NCBI GenBank assembly: GCA_017999985.1
Contig: JAGNKU010000010.1
Location: 62,001-126,000 of the forward strand
DNA from: Phycisphaerae bacterium
Lineage (GTDB): Bacteria > Planctomycetota > Phycisphaerae > UBA1845 > Fen-1342
Direction: 5' to 3'
Length of the DNA: 64,000 nt
Part shown: piece after piece, positions 36,701 to 45,591 of the stretch
Numbering within the stretch: position 1 is the first letter of the stretch
Layout of the letters: the number at the start of each line of letters is the position of its first letter
Made by a program: the position numbers and the translations under genes
Notes under the pieces: model-generated
Told to the model about the DNA's origin: nothing
The model's database searches: none
What the model saw: only the letters and a program-made list of their open reading frames with translations

Positions 36701-37289
36701 GTTCAGTACGGCGGATACATCGGACCTGGTGCGGCTCTCGGATGGGCAGCAGATCGTGCTCGGCGGGCTCGTGTCACGCGTGCGGAGCGTGCCGATCAAG
36801 ACGGGGCGGTCGCTGGGGAAGAAGTTGGTGGTCGCGACGATCGAGGACTTCGCGGGTGCGACGGAGATCATCGTTTTCCCGGGGCAGCAGGAGGACGCGC
36901 TGCCGGCGCTGAAGCCGGACGCCGTGGTCTTTGTGACCGGCGCCGTGGACCGCCGGCGCGAGGAGCCAAGCATTCGGACGGAGCGGGTGATCCCGATCGA
37001 GCAGGCGCGGCGCGAGTTCGCGCGCGAGACGATCGTGCGGCTGCGGAGCGGCCCGGAGGCGGCGGCGACATTGCCGCGCATCCAGCAACTCTGCCGGACC
37101 CACCGCGGAAATTGTCCCCTCTACATTGAAGTCACGTCCCCGGAGGGCTGGACGGCGCTGGTGAAGGGGCGGCAGGCCGCAACGATCGACCCCTCGGAGG
37201 ATTTCATCGGGCGCGTGCAGTGCCTCGATGGCGTGCAGGGCGTGGTGTGCTACGGGGCGCGCGGTGCCGTGGGTGCTGCGCATATATAA
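33717..37289 (+). CDS. dnaE: DNA polymerase III alpha subunit with a palindromic in-frame insertion
   Basis: The protein is 1190 residues. The start ATG at 33717 has GGGAG upstream and is followed by the PHP domain (H-L-H-V-H-S-E-Y-S-L-L-D-G). Catalytic aspartates D404 and D406 lie in P-D-I-D-I-D-I-C, matching E. coli D401/D403. The fingers motif F-N-K-A-H-S and an OB-fold near residues 1025-1085 are present. It is the replicative polymerase. At about residues 820-849 a run of Gly/Arg/Ser/Asp/Pro is encoded by a long DNA palindrome (separate entry), just before the conserved I-C-F-G-L-A-A-I-S-G-V-G of the helix-hairpin-helix region. The frame is intact, so the protein is probably functional. 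Confidence 0.96.
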   Translation: MTSDTAAGPQFVHLHVHSEYSLLDGACRVKDLVQTCRQLGMPAVAVTDHGNLFGAIEFYTAARAVGVKPIIGCEVYMAPGDRRDRETRGLGEASYHLLLLAQNLTGYRNLIKLTSIGFLEGFYYKPRIDKAVLRELSEGLICTSTCLGGEIPQALCRHNAAVAKEIAEEYLRIFGPDRFFIELQDHGLREQREINPELAALARRLGVGTIATNDVHYLTHDDVEAHDVLCCISTRARVSDPNRFKFDADQFYLKTPAEMAATLAAYPEALANTLRVAGMCNLEFDFSQRFAPKFSPPAQKSADEYLRELVYAGAQRRYGEVNAELRERIDYELDVIKSKGFSGYFLIVWDFVEFARRNGIPAVARGSGCSTVVGYCLGISAAEPLRYGLYFERFMDPERDEMPDIDIDICQDRRQDVINYVREKYGHVAQIITFGRLKARAAIRDICRALEVPLTDADRVAKLVPEELKMTIDKALAREPELKRLYESDATIHKVLDVGRRLEGLARHSSIHAAGVVIADVPLDTLIPLYKPADAKDVTTQFEGPTVEKVGLLKMDFLGLRTLSQIDLTCRLIKKHHGVTIDLEKLDLADLRVYELLARGETRGVFQFESGGMRDVLMKMKPNRIEDLIAANALFRPGPMEYIDEYVARKHGRQAWGTPHPIMTEVLNETYGIMVYQEQVSRLVNRLGNVPLRRAFRLAKAISKKKEAMIEAEHQPFLDGALANGVSRDVAEQIFEDILKFGGYAFNKAHSTGYALIAFQTAYLKTYYPVEFMAALLTYESGSTDKVAEYIEECRRMGIQILPPDVNVSEEAFTVVYDGQGIKGSRDRGIKDSAARSLDPSIPRSFDPSSGHICFGLAAISGVGHKAVQAILTARREGGRFRDLYEFCERVDLTCVNKGVLEALIKAGAFDCTGAMRRALMGVVEKAMELGQEVQRDRRAGQLSMFGGLAGGEVPPPPIGTEEWTDSEMLAYEKATLGFYITKHPLAQYEELVRRFSTADTSDLVRLSDGQQIVLGGLVSRVRSVPIKTGRSLGKKLVVATIEDFAGATEIIVFPGQQEDALPALKPDAVVFVTGAVDRRREEPSIRTERVIPIEQARREFARETIVRLRSGPEAAATLPRIQQLCRTHRGNCPLYIEVTSPEGWTALVKGRQAATIDPSEDFIGRVQCLDGVQGVVCYGARGAVGAAHI
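36175..36262. repeat. 88-base palindromic repeat element inside dnaE
   Basis: Two 36-base arms (36175-36210 and 36227-36262) are reverse complements except for about three mismatches and one G-T pair, separated by 16 bases. Each arm consists of four or more tandem 8-base units of the form RAGGGATC (left) and GATCCYTC (right). The element is in frame with dnaE and encodes about 30 residues. It looks like a mobile palindromic unit or expanded tandem repeat rather than native dnaE sequence. Confidence 0.85.
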
Positions 37290-37362
37290 CCGCCGGCCCG
37301 CGACAGCCCGTGCCGCGTCGCCGCGTCGCGTCACACCCGCGCCTCGGGAGTCGGTGTCCGGA

Positions 37363-37458
37363 CTACGTGAAGAGCATGCCCAGCAGGCCCAGGAAGCCCA
37401 TGATCAGGGCGGGGATGCTGCTGAAGAACGTGCCGATGGCATTGAAGAACCAGTTCAT
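37363..37458 (-). CDS. 31-residue uncharged hydrophobic miniprotein
   Basis: The frame starts at ATG 37458 and reads M-N-W-F-F-N-A-I-G-T-F-F-S-S-I-P-A, then a Gly/Leu/Met-rich helix ending L-F-T. It has no charged residue at all and would form one membrane helix. AAGGA lies 9 bases before this ATG; an ATG three codons earlier touches the AAGGA and is less likely. A good promoter (37509-37536) lies about 50 bases upstream and is placed after the 16S terminator, so it is its own unit. Small toxins or membrane-associated regulators have this size and composition, but no family is recognised. Such a short frame could still be chance. Confidence 0.5.
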   Translation of the reverse strand: MNWFFNAIGTFFSSIPALIMGFLGLLGMLFT

Positions 37459-37508
37459 GGCTTCCATTCCTTGAAATAGACCGCGAAAAGAAGTTGACAC
37501 CGGTCATC

Positions 37509-37536
37509 ATTATCGGAAGGAACGGGGGTCGGTCAA
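37509..37536 (-). promoter_or_regulatory. sigma70-type promoter for the hydrophobic miniprotein
   Basis: Read on the minus strand: TTGACC (37536-37531), 16 bases, GATAAT (37514-37509), each five of six matches to consensus. Transcription would start near 37502, about 30 bases before the AAGGA ribosome site. This is the best -35/-10 pair in the region. Confidence 0.55.
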
Positions 37537-37605
37537 GAGGGCGGCGGGGGGCAACCCGTGCGCGGGTTCGGTGCTGGGTGCGGGCGGGCCGGGACTGCCG
37601 GGCGC

Positions 37606-37638
37606 AAAAAAGAAGCGCCCATCACGCGTGACGGGCGC
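37606..37638 (-). terminator. intrinsic terminator of the 16S rRNA transcript
   Basis: On the minus strand a hairpin built from GCGCCC/GGGCGC and TCACG/CGTGA (37638-37615) is followed directly by TTCTTTTTT (37614-37606). This is a textbook intrinsic terminator, about 130 bases after the 16S 3' end, and the only one in the window with a full U-run. Confidence 0.85.
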
Positions 37639-37765
37639 CTCGCAGATCAGTAAACAGTGGACGAAGACGGCCGGCGGATCGCTCCACCGGGCGGGCCGCG
37701 CAAGGCGGCCGAAAAGTGCGCTGACCTTAGTCCGAGCAGCCGAAGCTGCCGGTCCAGGTATCCCC

Positions 37766-39348
<1,583 letters not shown>

Positions 39349-39920
39349 ATCCGGTCTATCCGGCCCGAGGGCCGGAATCGTGCCGAATCGGCCCCAGCCG
39401 CCCGCTGCGGGCGAGTGGCTGAGGTTGCCCGACGGAACAGTGTCACACCGTAACTTCCGCCGGGACGTGTTGTGGATCCGACGCGGGCACCCCGGTTCCG
39501 CAGGGGGGCCGCGCCGTCACACTTTTGCGGCTTCGTCCACTGTTCACTTGTCACAGATCAGCCCGCCATTGCTGGCGGGGCCCCGTATAGTAGCACGTCC
39601 ACCGCTCTTTGCAAGCCCCGGACCCGCCAAAAATCGGGCTAAATCGCGCCCGGCTCCCTACAAATCCGCCCCCCCACCCGCCGTGCGCACGGAACCGCCC
39701 CGTCGGAAACGAGTTATGGATGACCGTCGCCCACGCGCAACCCGCGCCGCTGGACTGGACACTCCGCCGCGACGTAGCATTCACCCGGTGGCAGGACAGT
39801 CCGATAGGCGTCCCGGGGCGCAGCGGACGCCGGGAATGTCCCGGTTTCGGAGAGGCAGGGCCGCACGGCCGGGCCGGAGCCCGGCTGCCCGGCTCGACCG
39901 TGGGCAACAGGAGAAAATCG
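39349..39920. other. divergent region between 16S rRNA and the beta-propeller gene
   Basis: It contains the 16S leader and candidate promoter (separate entry) and the upstream region of the beta-propeller lipoprotein. A reading frame stays open through 39609-39920 in frame with the lipoprotein, but that gene has a signal peptide and CAGGAG ribosome site at 39921, so the upstream part is not counted as coding. No boxA antitermination sequence was recognised. Confidence 0.4.
39587..39614 (-). promoter_or_regulatory. candidate 16S rRNA promoter
   Basis: On the minus strand TTGCAA (39614-39609), 16 bases, TACTAT (39592-39587); each box matches consensus at four of six places. It would give a leader of about 230 bases. 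A CCCGCCA-GCAA-TGGCGGG hairpin with a GNRA loop (39562-39579) would lie at the very start of that leader. The match is modest, and other start sites in the 39349-39920 gap are possible. Confidence 0.35.
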
Positions 39921-42032
39921 ATGTCGAAATTCGCTTCTCGGCGCGGGGTTCTCGTTCTGGCCGCACTGGCCGCGGTGGCCCTGATGGGCGGGTGTCCGTG
40001 GACCACGATCCCGGACGGCGATGGTTCGAACACCAAGGCGGCGCTCAAGCGCTTCAACAGCACGGATGAGCTGGTCACGTTCTTCCGGCAGCGCGCCCTC
40101 GCGCGCCACACACGCGGGTTCGGCCTGTTCGGGGCCGGCGACGCGCTGCCGACGGCGGACATGGCCGCGGACGGCCAGGAAAACGGTGGTGGCGACGACA
40201 GTGACGACACGTCGTACTCGACGACGAACATCCAGGAAGAGGGCGTCGACGAGAGCGACAAGTTCAAGTCCAACGGGGCCCAGTTCTTCATCGCGAAAGG
40301 CCCCACGCTGCGGATCATCGACGCCGTCCCGTTCACGGACATGGCCGAGCTGGCCAGCGTGGATTTCGGCGGCTACATGCTGGATTCGCTCTACCTGGTC
40401 GGCACGAAGGTGCTTGTGCTGGGGCAGACCTGGGGCTTGGGCGATCCGAGGGGCGGGCCCGAAATCATGATCTGGCCGCCGTACTACCAGAACGCGACGA
40501 CGCTCGTCGCCGAGGTGGACGTAAGCGACCCGGCGAACCCGGTGATCACGCAGCAGAACGAGCTGGACGGCTCGCTCGTCACGTCACGGTTGACGAACGG
40601 GCGCCTGATCGTGGTCCTCACGATCGCGCCGCCGGTGCCTGAGAACTTGAACGTCTTCACCGCGGGAGCGATCGGCGTGGACGACGTGCTGCCGCGGATG
40701 CGCGCGCGCAACGGCAGCGAGAGCGTTATGGTCCCGGCTGAGAACTGGTACCACCCGGAGACGCCGGACGGCTATTACTCCACCGCGGTGCTGACGTTCG
40801 ACGCGGCGGACGTGACAGCGCCGCTCGGCACGGTGGCGGTGCTCGCGAACGCGGGGACGATCTACGCATCGACCGAGGCGCTGTACATCACGGACACGGA
40901 GTACACGGAGGACAACAACTACCGCTCGACGACCGCGCTCCACAAGCTGGCCTTCAACGACGAGGGCATCGCGGAGTACGTGGCCAGCGGGTCGGTGCCG
41001 GGGCGGCTGCTGAACCAGTTCTCGCTGGGTGAGTACGAGGGCTATCTCCGCGTCGCGACCCACATTGATCCGGACTGGCTTTGGGGTGCCGAGGGGGTGG
41101 ATGTAGCCGTGGCGGTGGCAGACACCGGCGCTCGTGAGCAGGACGCGGACGACGCGACGGACGCGGACCCCGACACCGACGGGCCGCGCGCGAACAGCGA
41201 GAACAACGCGGTCTATGTGCTCGACGAGGTCGATGGGGTGCTGGAAATCGTCGGCGCGGTCGAGGACATCGCCCCGACGGAGCAGCTTTACGCGGCGCGG
41301 TTCCTGGGCACGCGTGGCTTCCTGGTCACGTTCCTGCGGATCGACCCGTTGTTCGTGCTCGACCTGACCGAGCCGACGAATCCGCAACTGCTGGGCGAGC
41401 TGGAGATCCCCGGCTATAGCGACTACCTGCACCCGTTCGGTGACGACCTGCTGATCGGGGTGGGCCGCTCGACGCGCGAGTCCCCGTGGGGTGGGGTCGT
41501 GCCCGACGCGGTGCAGCTCTCGCTGTTCGACGTGAGCGACCTGGCGAACCCGACGCTACTGCACCAGCTCGAGCTGGGCGGCTACGGCAGCACCTGCGAC
41601 GCAAGCTGGACGCACAAGGCGTTCACGTTTATGCCGGATCGGGCGCTGTTGGCGATCCCGCTGCAGCTCATGCCGGAGCAGAGCGACCCATACAACGATT
41701 GGGAGTACTACTACGGACCAGTGTTCGACGGCGTAGCCTGTTTCACCGTCGATGCGGAGAACGGCTTCACCGAGCTGGGCCGGGTCGAGTCGGTGGTGTA
41801 CGAGAACTGGTACTACTGGTCCGAGTGGCGGCGGGCGGCGGTGATCGACGACGTGCTCTACGCGGTCACGCCGGCGGGCGTCCGGGCGGCCAGCATGGAT
41901 GATTTCGAGAACCCGGATGACCTGGTGCTGACGCCCAATGACGGGGAGATCGGCGGCGACGAGCCGGTCTACGACGGCGACGACGGTGAAGCGGAACCAG
42001 GCAATCCCGGCGAAGGGCCACGGGCGGCCTAG
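39921..42032 (+). CDS. secreted beta-propeller lipoprotein (Beta_propel family)
   Basis: The protein is 703 residues. ATG 39921 is preceded by CAGGAG; the signal peptide ends in L-M-G-G-C25, a plausible lipobox. The family signature S-Y-S-T-T-N-I-Q-E-E-G-V-D-E-S-D-K-F-K is at about 93-111 and is followed by repeated beta-rich segments (L-R-I-I-D-A, L-Y-L-V-G-T-K-V-L-V-L-G and so on) forming a beta-propeller of the kind described as distantly WD40-like. Acidic inserts rich in Asp/Glu occur around 400-415 and at the C-terminus. The role is unknown; extracellular binding or scaffolding is likely. Confidence 0.88.
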   Translation: MSKFASRRGVLVLAALAAVALMGGCPWTTIPDGDGSNTKAALKRFNSTDELVTFFRQRALARHTRGFGLFGAGDALPTADMAADGQENGGGDDSDDTSYSTTNIQEEGVDESDKFKSNGAQFFIAKGPTLRIIDAVPFTDMAELASVDFGGYMLDSLYLVGTKVLVLGQTWGLGDPRGGPEIMIWPPYYQNATTLVAEVDVSDPANPVITQQNELDGSLVTSRLTNGRLIVVLTIAPPVPENLNVFTAGAIGVDDVLPRMRARNGSESVMVPAENWYHPETPDGYYSTAVLTFDAADVTAPLGTVAVLANAGTIYASTEALYITDTEYTEDNNYRSTTALHKLAFNDEGIAEYVASGSVPGRLLNQFSLGEYEGYLRVATHIDPDWLWGAEGVDVAVAVADTGAREQDADDATDADPDTDGPRANSENNAVYVLDEVDGVLEIVGAVEDIAPTEQLYAARFLGTRGFLVTFLRIDPLFVLDLTEPTNPQLLGELEIPGYSDYLHPFGDDLLIGVGRSTRESPWGGVVPDAVQLSLFDVSDLANPTLLHQLELGGYGSTCDASWTHKAFTFMPDRALLAIPLQLMPEQSDPYNDWEYYYGPVFDGVACFTVDAENGFTELGRVESVVYENWYYWSEWRRAAVIDDVLYAVTPAGVRAASMDDFENPDDLVLTPNDGEIGGDEPVYDGDDGEAEPGNPGEGPRAA

Positions 42033-42090
42033 GTCCTCGTGAACGAAGCGGCCTGAGGGTGGCCGCACGAGGGAGAGGTTGGGAACACGC

Positions 42091-42135
42091 AGGCGGGTGG
42101 CGGCGTCGCGCGGTTGCGGCGTCCGTCACCCGCCT
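42091..42135. terminator. possible bidirectional terminator hairpin
   Basis: AGGCGGGTG pairs with CACCCGCCT (9 pairs) around a GC-rich loop of 27 bases, in the 237-base gap between the convergent beta-propeller and small basic protein genes. No T-run on either side. Nothing else is seen in this gap. Confidence 0.3.
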
Positions 42136-42269
42136 CGCTCAAGTCCACCTGAGATCCAGCGGCGCAGCGAGACCAGCGGGGTCGGCGCAAAAGGCGGCCC
42201 CGGCGGGACGCTGAAGCCGTCTGGCCAGGGCCGTCTGCGATTCGCGCGGTTGGGTCGCGCGGTTTTGGA

Positions 42270-42578
42270 TCAGCCAGCGGTTACCTTGACGCACTGCGCC
42301 AGGCTCTCGATGTCGCGGATCGTGTCCACGGTCGCCAGGAGCGAGAGGCGCCGGCCGGGAAGCAGCTTGACGGGCGGTTCCGATTTCATCTGGTGATGCC
42401 ACATGCGTCCACCGCGGCGCCAAGTCTGCCAGGAAGGCCGATGGCGCTTCTGCTGGCGGTGAACGCGAGCCAACTCGGGATCCCGGCGGAACAGGCGGGT
42501 GAGCGTCTTGCGGGCCGCCTCGGTGCGCGGCAGCGCGGTAATCTCGATGGAAACGATCTTGCCGGGCGTGATGGTCAT
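42270..42578 (-). CDS. small basic conserved-type protein
   Basis: The protein is 102 residues with three parts. Residues 1-35 form a beta-like segment (G-K-I-V-S-I-E-I-T then A-A-R-K-T-L-T-R-L-F). Residues 36-68 are very basic and Trp-rich (H-R-P-S-W-Q-T-W-R-R-G-G-R-M-W). Residues 75-102 form a second beta-like segment (L-S-L-L-A-T-V-D-T-I-R-D-I). I recall similar Arg/Trp-rich proteins as conserved hypotheticals in planctomycetes, but no function is known. The basic centre suggests nucleic acid or ribosome binding (inference). TGGAG precedes the ATG. Confidence 0.72.
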   Translation of the reverse strand: MTITPGKIVSIEITALPRTEAARKTLTRLFRRDPELARVHRQQKRHRPSWQTWRRGGRMWHHQMKSEPPVKLLPGRRLSLLATVDTIRDIESLAQCVKVTAG

Positions 42579-42629
42579 CGGTACCACTCCAGTGGATCGA
42601 AAGTACGGAGCACAGTAATATAGTGGCGA

Positions 42630-43847
42630 GTGACGTCGACTGCAAGCGGCGAGCCCGCGGGTCGGGTGCGGCAACGCGTTAAACGAGCTGCCGCGTGCGA
42701 GAGTGCCTTGAGCGCGCAGATTATAAACGCTTCTGACATAAACGCTTACGCGTCCGCGCTGGGCGACGCCGTGCAGGCACTGCGGGCCGGCCGCCTTGTT
42801 GTGTTTCCCACGGAGACCGTCTACGGCGTGGCGGCCAGTGCCGCGCGCCCGGATGCAGTGGCCCGACTGCGAACGGCGAAGGGCCGGGCTGACTACCAGC
42901 CATTTACCGTCCACATCGGCCAGCGGCGCCACGCCCGCCGTTTCCTCACGGACCCGTCGCCGGTAGCGCGCCGGCTGATGCGAAAGGGCTGGCCCGGCCC
43001 GCTGACGCTGGTGTGCGAAGAGCCGGCGCCGGAGCGCACGGAAATCGCCACGCTGTGTGATTCCGCGCAGTTGGCGGGGATGTATCATGAGGGCCTGGTT
43101 GGGCTGCGCTGCCCGGACCACGCCGCCGCGACCCGCTTTCTGAACGAAGCGGAAGTGCCGGTGGTGGCCAGCAGCGCGAACCGGCAGGGCCAGCCGGCGC
43201 CGCTGGATTTGCAGCAGGCGCTGCGGGACCTGCACGGGCTGGTTGACTATGCGATCGACGCCGGCCCGACGCGGCACAGCGCGGCATCGACGATCGTGGA
43301 GGTGCGTGGCAATGGCTGGCGGATCCTGCGGGCCGGTGCGGTGGATGAGCGGGTAGTGCAGCGGATGGCGCGGAGCGAGATTCTCTTCGTGTGTACTGGC
43401 AACTCGTGCCGGTCGCCGATGGCCGAGTACCTGTTCCGGCGGGCACTGGCCGAGCGGCTGGAGTGCCGCGAGGATGAACTGGCGGCCGCGGGCTATGTGG
43501 TGTCGTCGGCCGGAACGATGTCGCTGCGCGGTGGCGTGGCCTCGCCCGGGGCGATGGAGGAACTGGCTCGGCGGGGGGTGGATGGCGGCGGCCACCGGTC
43601 GCAGCCGGTGACCGTGGAGCTGATCCATCGCGCGGAGCGTATCTACGTGATGTCGCCAGAGCATCGCGCGGCTATCCTGGAACTGGTGCCGGCGGCGGCC
43701 GGACGAGTGTGGCTGCTGGATGAGACTGGACCAGTGGCGGACCCGATGGGCGGATCGGCGGATCAGTATCGTCGCTGCGCCGAACAGATTGAGCGTGCGG
43801 TGACCGCGCGAGTGGAGGAATTCCTGGATGAAGATCGCGATTGGTAG
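42630..43847 (+). CDS. threonylcarbamoyl-AMP synthase (TsaC/Sua5) fused to low-molecular-weight protein phosphatase
   Basis: The protein is 405 residues. The N-terminal YrdC/Sua5 domain (about 40-235) has R-L-V-V-F-P-T-E-T-V-Y-G, K-G-R, P-G-P-L-T-L-V and S-S-A-N-R-Q-G; it makes threonylcarbamoyl-AMP for tRNA t6A. The C-terminal LMW phosphatase domain (about 248-400) has the P-loop C255-T-G-N-S-C-R261-S and general acid D371 in A-D-P-M-G. The S in C-T-G-N-S-C resembles the Thr of YwlE-type arginine phosphatases rather than the Ile of tyrosine phosphatases. The start is uncertain: GTG 42630, or TTG 42708 nearer the domain. The last 20 bases overlap rpiB. Confidence 0.9.
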   Translation: MTSTASGEPAGRVRQRVKRAAACESALSAQIINASDINAYASALGDAVQALRAGRLVVFPTETVYGVAASAARPDAVARLRTAKGRADYQPFTVHIGQRRHARRFLTDPSPVARRLMRKGWPGPLTLVCEEPAPERTEIATLCDSAQLAGMYHEGLVGLRCPDHAAATRFLNEAEVPVVASSANRQGQPAPLDLQQALRDLHGLVDYAIDAGPTRHSAASTIVEVRGNGWRILRAGAVDERVVQRMARSEILFVCTGNSCRSPMAEYLFRRALAERLECREDELAAAGYVVSSAGTMSLRGGVASPGAMEELARRGVDGGGHRSQPVTVELIHRAERIYVMSPEHRAAILELVPAAAGRVWLLDETGPVADPMGGSADQYRRCAEQIERAVTARVEEFLDEDRDW

Positions 43848-44292
43848 CGACCACCGGGGTTTCGAGGCCAAGGAACGCATCAAGGCGTTGCTACAGGGCA
43901 TGGGCGTCGAGATCAATGACGTCGGCACACACGACAGCCGGCCCTGCGACTATCCCGAGCCGGCGCTGACCGTCGCGGAGGCGGTGGCACATGGCGCGGT
44001 CGACGGCGGCGTCCTGTTCTGCGGCAGCGGCATCGGTATGTCGATCACCGCGAACAAGGTCCACGGCGTGCGGGCGGCCCTGTGCCACGACGAGCTGACG
44101 GCGCAGATGGCGCGGCGGCACAACGACGCGAACGTGCTCTGCCTGCCGGCGGACCTGGTCGGCGACGCGCTGATGCAGAGCATCGTGCGGATGTGGCTGA
44201 AGACGGAGTTTGAAGGGGGCCGGCATGCACGGCGTGTCGAGAAGATTCGCGAGTACGAGCGCACCCACGACTCGGCGGGTCACTCCACCTGA
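43828..44292 (+). CDS. rpiB: ribose-5-phosphate isomerase B
   Basis: The protein is 154 residues. It opens M-K-I-A-I-G-S-D-H-R-G and has the active-site Cys C65 in L-F-C-G-S-G-I-G-M-S-I and the R-A-A-L-C-H-D motif. RpiB interconverts ribose-5-phosphate and ribulose-5-phosphate. It overlaps the TsaC-phosphatase fusion by 20 bases, so the two are co-translated; the same order (Sua5, phosphatase, RpiB) is seen as ywlC, ywlE, ywlF in Bacillus. Confidence 0.95.
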   Translation: MKIAIGSDHRGFEAKERIKALLQGMGVEINDVGTHDSRPCDYPEPALTVAEAVAHGAVDGGVLFCGSGIGMSITANKVHGVRAALCHDELTAQMARRHNDANVLCLPADLVGDALMQSIVRMWLKTEFEGGRHARRVEKIREYERTHDSAGHST

Positions 44293-44322
44293 CGCGGCGG
44301 ACGCGAGGGGCGGCAGCGGCGC

Positions 44323-44763
44323 CTAGCTGAAGGTTTCGTCGATCGGCAGCCGACCGGCATAGCCGACGTCCAACTCATGCCAGTGCGAGATGCACGGCTC
44401 GCCGAGTTGCCAGCAGAGCCAGACCTGCCGGCCACGGTGCAGGGCGGGGAAGTCCACGAGTCCGGTTCGCCAGTCCTTCAGCACGCAGCCGACGGCGGAC
44501 AGTTCGCGGTTCAGTTCGTTGAGTTCGGCTACGCAGTCGTCGATGCGCGTCGCGAGTTCCTGCACGCGTTCCAGGCCGGTGGCGTGCTCGGGATACTCGG
44601 CGCGTTCGCGGCGCAGCTCGGCCAGGTCGTCATAACGGCTGACGATCGCCGCCGCGATCCTGCGCACCAGAACTAGGGCGCGGTTGGCGCGTTCGAGAGT
44701 GAACAACGGTGCTTCGGCGACAGCGTTGGCGGCGTTGGACGCGGGCGCCTGGTTGGCGGCCAT
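44323..44763 (-). CDS. DUF2203 family protein
   Basis: The protein is 146 residues. It has the DUF2203 pattern: F-T-L-E-R-A-N-R-A-L near 22-31, two long helices with coiled-coil character (about 33-100), then V-L-K-D-W-R-T-G-L-V-D-F-P and W-L-C-W-Q-L-G-E-P-C-I-S-H-W-H-E-L-D-x-G-Y-A-G-R. The His/Trp-rich end suggests metal or ligand binding, but the family has no known function. The gene converges with rpiB. Confidence 0.85.
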   Translation of the reverse strand: MAANQAPASNAANAVAEAPLFTLERANRALVLVRRIAAAIVSRYDDLAELRRERAEYPEHATGLERVQELATRIDDCVAELNELNRELSAVGCVLKDWRTGLVDFPALHRGRQVWLCWQLGEPCISHWHELDVGYAGRLPIDETFS

Positions 44764-44885
44764 GCGGGCTCCTTGGCCTGCGGTCCAGTGTCTCGGCTCG
44801 TCTCTGGACGGTAGCCCGTCGATGGGGCTGCGTCAACACAGCCAAGCGCAACCTATTCAAGCGGAATACGTTAGGAACATCCAGC

Positions 44886-45500
44886 TCATCCGGCGCTTCC
44901 GAACCCCATTACTGCGGACAGCACAGTGCCTGAGCAGATGCACAAGAAGAACAGCCCGCACAGGACGGTCGCCAGAATGCCCTGCCAGTTGCCTTGGCGC
45001 GATTGTGTGAGGCTGATGATCCCGAGCGTCAGGCCCGCCAGAGCGAAGAATGCTCCGCCGATCTGTGGGCCGATCACCCATGGGTCCGGCGCGATCTTCA
45101 TCTGGATTTGCATCAGGTCCTGCGGCGAAGGCTGCGACGTGGGCTGAAAGACACCCGCCGCCGCCAGCAACTGAAAGCCGCGCGCCACCCCCACGCAGAA
45201 CAACAGCGCGCCGAGTGCGGTGCAGAGCAAGGCGTAGCTGCCGAACGTGCGCGCCACGCGCTGGCGGTGTGGCGGGGTCGGCGGACGGTGCCCCGCGGCG
45301 TAGGGCGACGGCATGGTGGTGTCCGGTACGGCGGGACCGTCGGCGGGGCGGGCCATCACCGCGGACTCCGGGTTGTATGTCGATTGAAGCGGCACGCTGA
45401 GCGTCAGGCGGCAATAGGGGCAGGCCGCGGTCTTGCCGGCGTGCTCGTCATCGACCTCGATCGGCTGGCCACACTGCGTGCAACAGAATTGAATCGGCAT
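44886..45500 (-). CDS. zinc-ribbon membrane protein
   Basis: The protein is 204 residues. An N-terminal zinc ribbon uses C7/C10 and C27/C30 (F-C-C-T-Q-C-G-Q and C-P-Y-C). After a Pro-rich linker come three hydrophobic segments (about 87-107, 140-163 and 172-192). Such proteins with an N-terminal ribbon and small membrane domain are common in planctomycetes and of unknown role. The ATG at 45500 gives the standard M-P-I-x-F-x-C opening. A candidate ribosome site is not strong. Confidence 0.78.
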   Translation of the reverse strand: MPIQFCCTQCGQPIEVDDEHAGKTAACPYCRLTLSVPLQSTYNPESAVMARPADGPAVPDTTMPSPYAAGHRPPTPPHRQRVARTFGSYALLCTALGALLFCVGVARGFQLLAAAGVFQPTSQPSPQDLMQIQMKIAPDPWVIGPQIGGAFFALAGLTLGIISLTQSRQGNWQGILATVLCGLFFLCICSGTVLSAVMGFGSAG

Positions 45501-45591
45501 TGCGTCGTTCCGTGTGCGGGCAATTCGCCCCGGGGGCCAGCTGCGACCGGCCGCCGGGATCGCCGATGATACTCGGAGGACGGACTGGTTG

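Noticed and set aside
37494-37499. Perfect TTGACA on the plus strand near the miniprotein, possible antisense RNA promoter
   Set aside because: No -10-like sequence lies 16-18 bases downstream.
39609-39920. N-terminal extension of the beta-propeller protein
   Set aside because: The frame is open, but the signal peptide with lipobox and the CAGGAG site fix the start at 39921.
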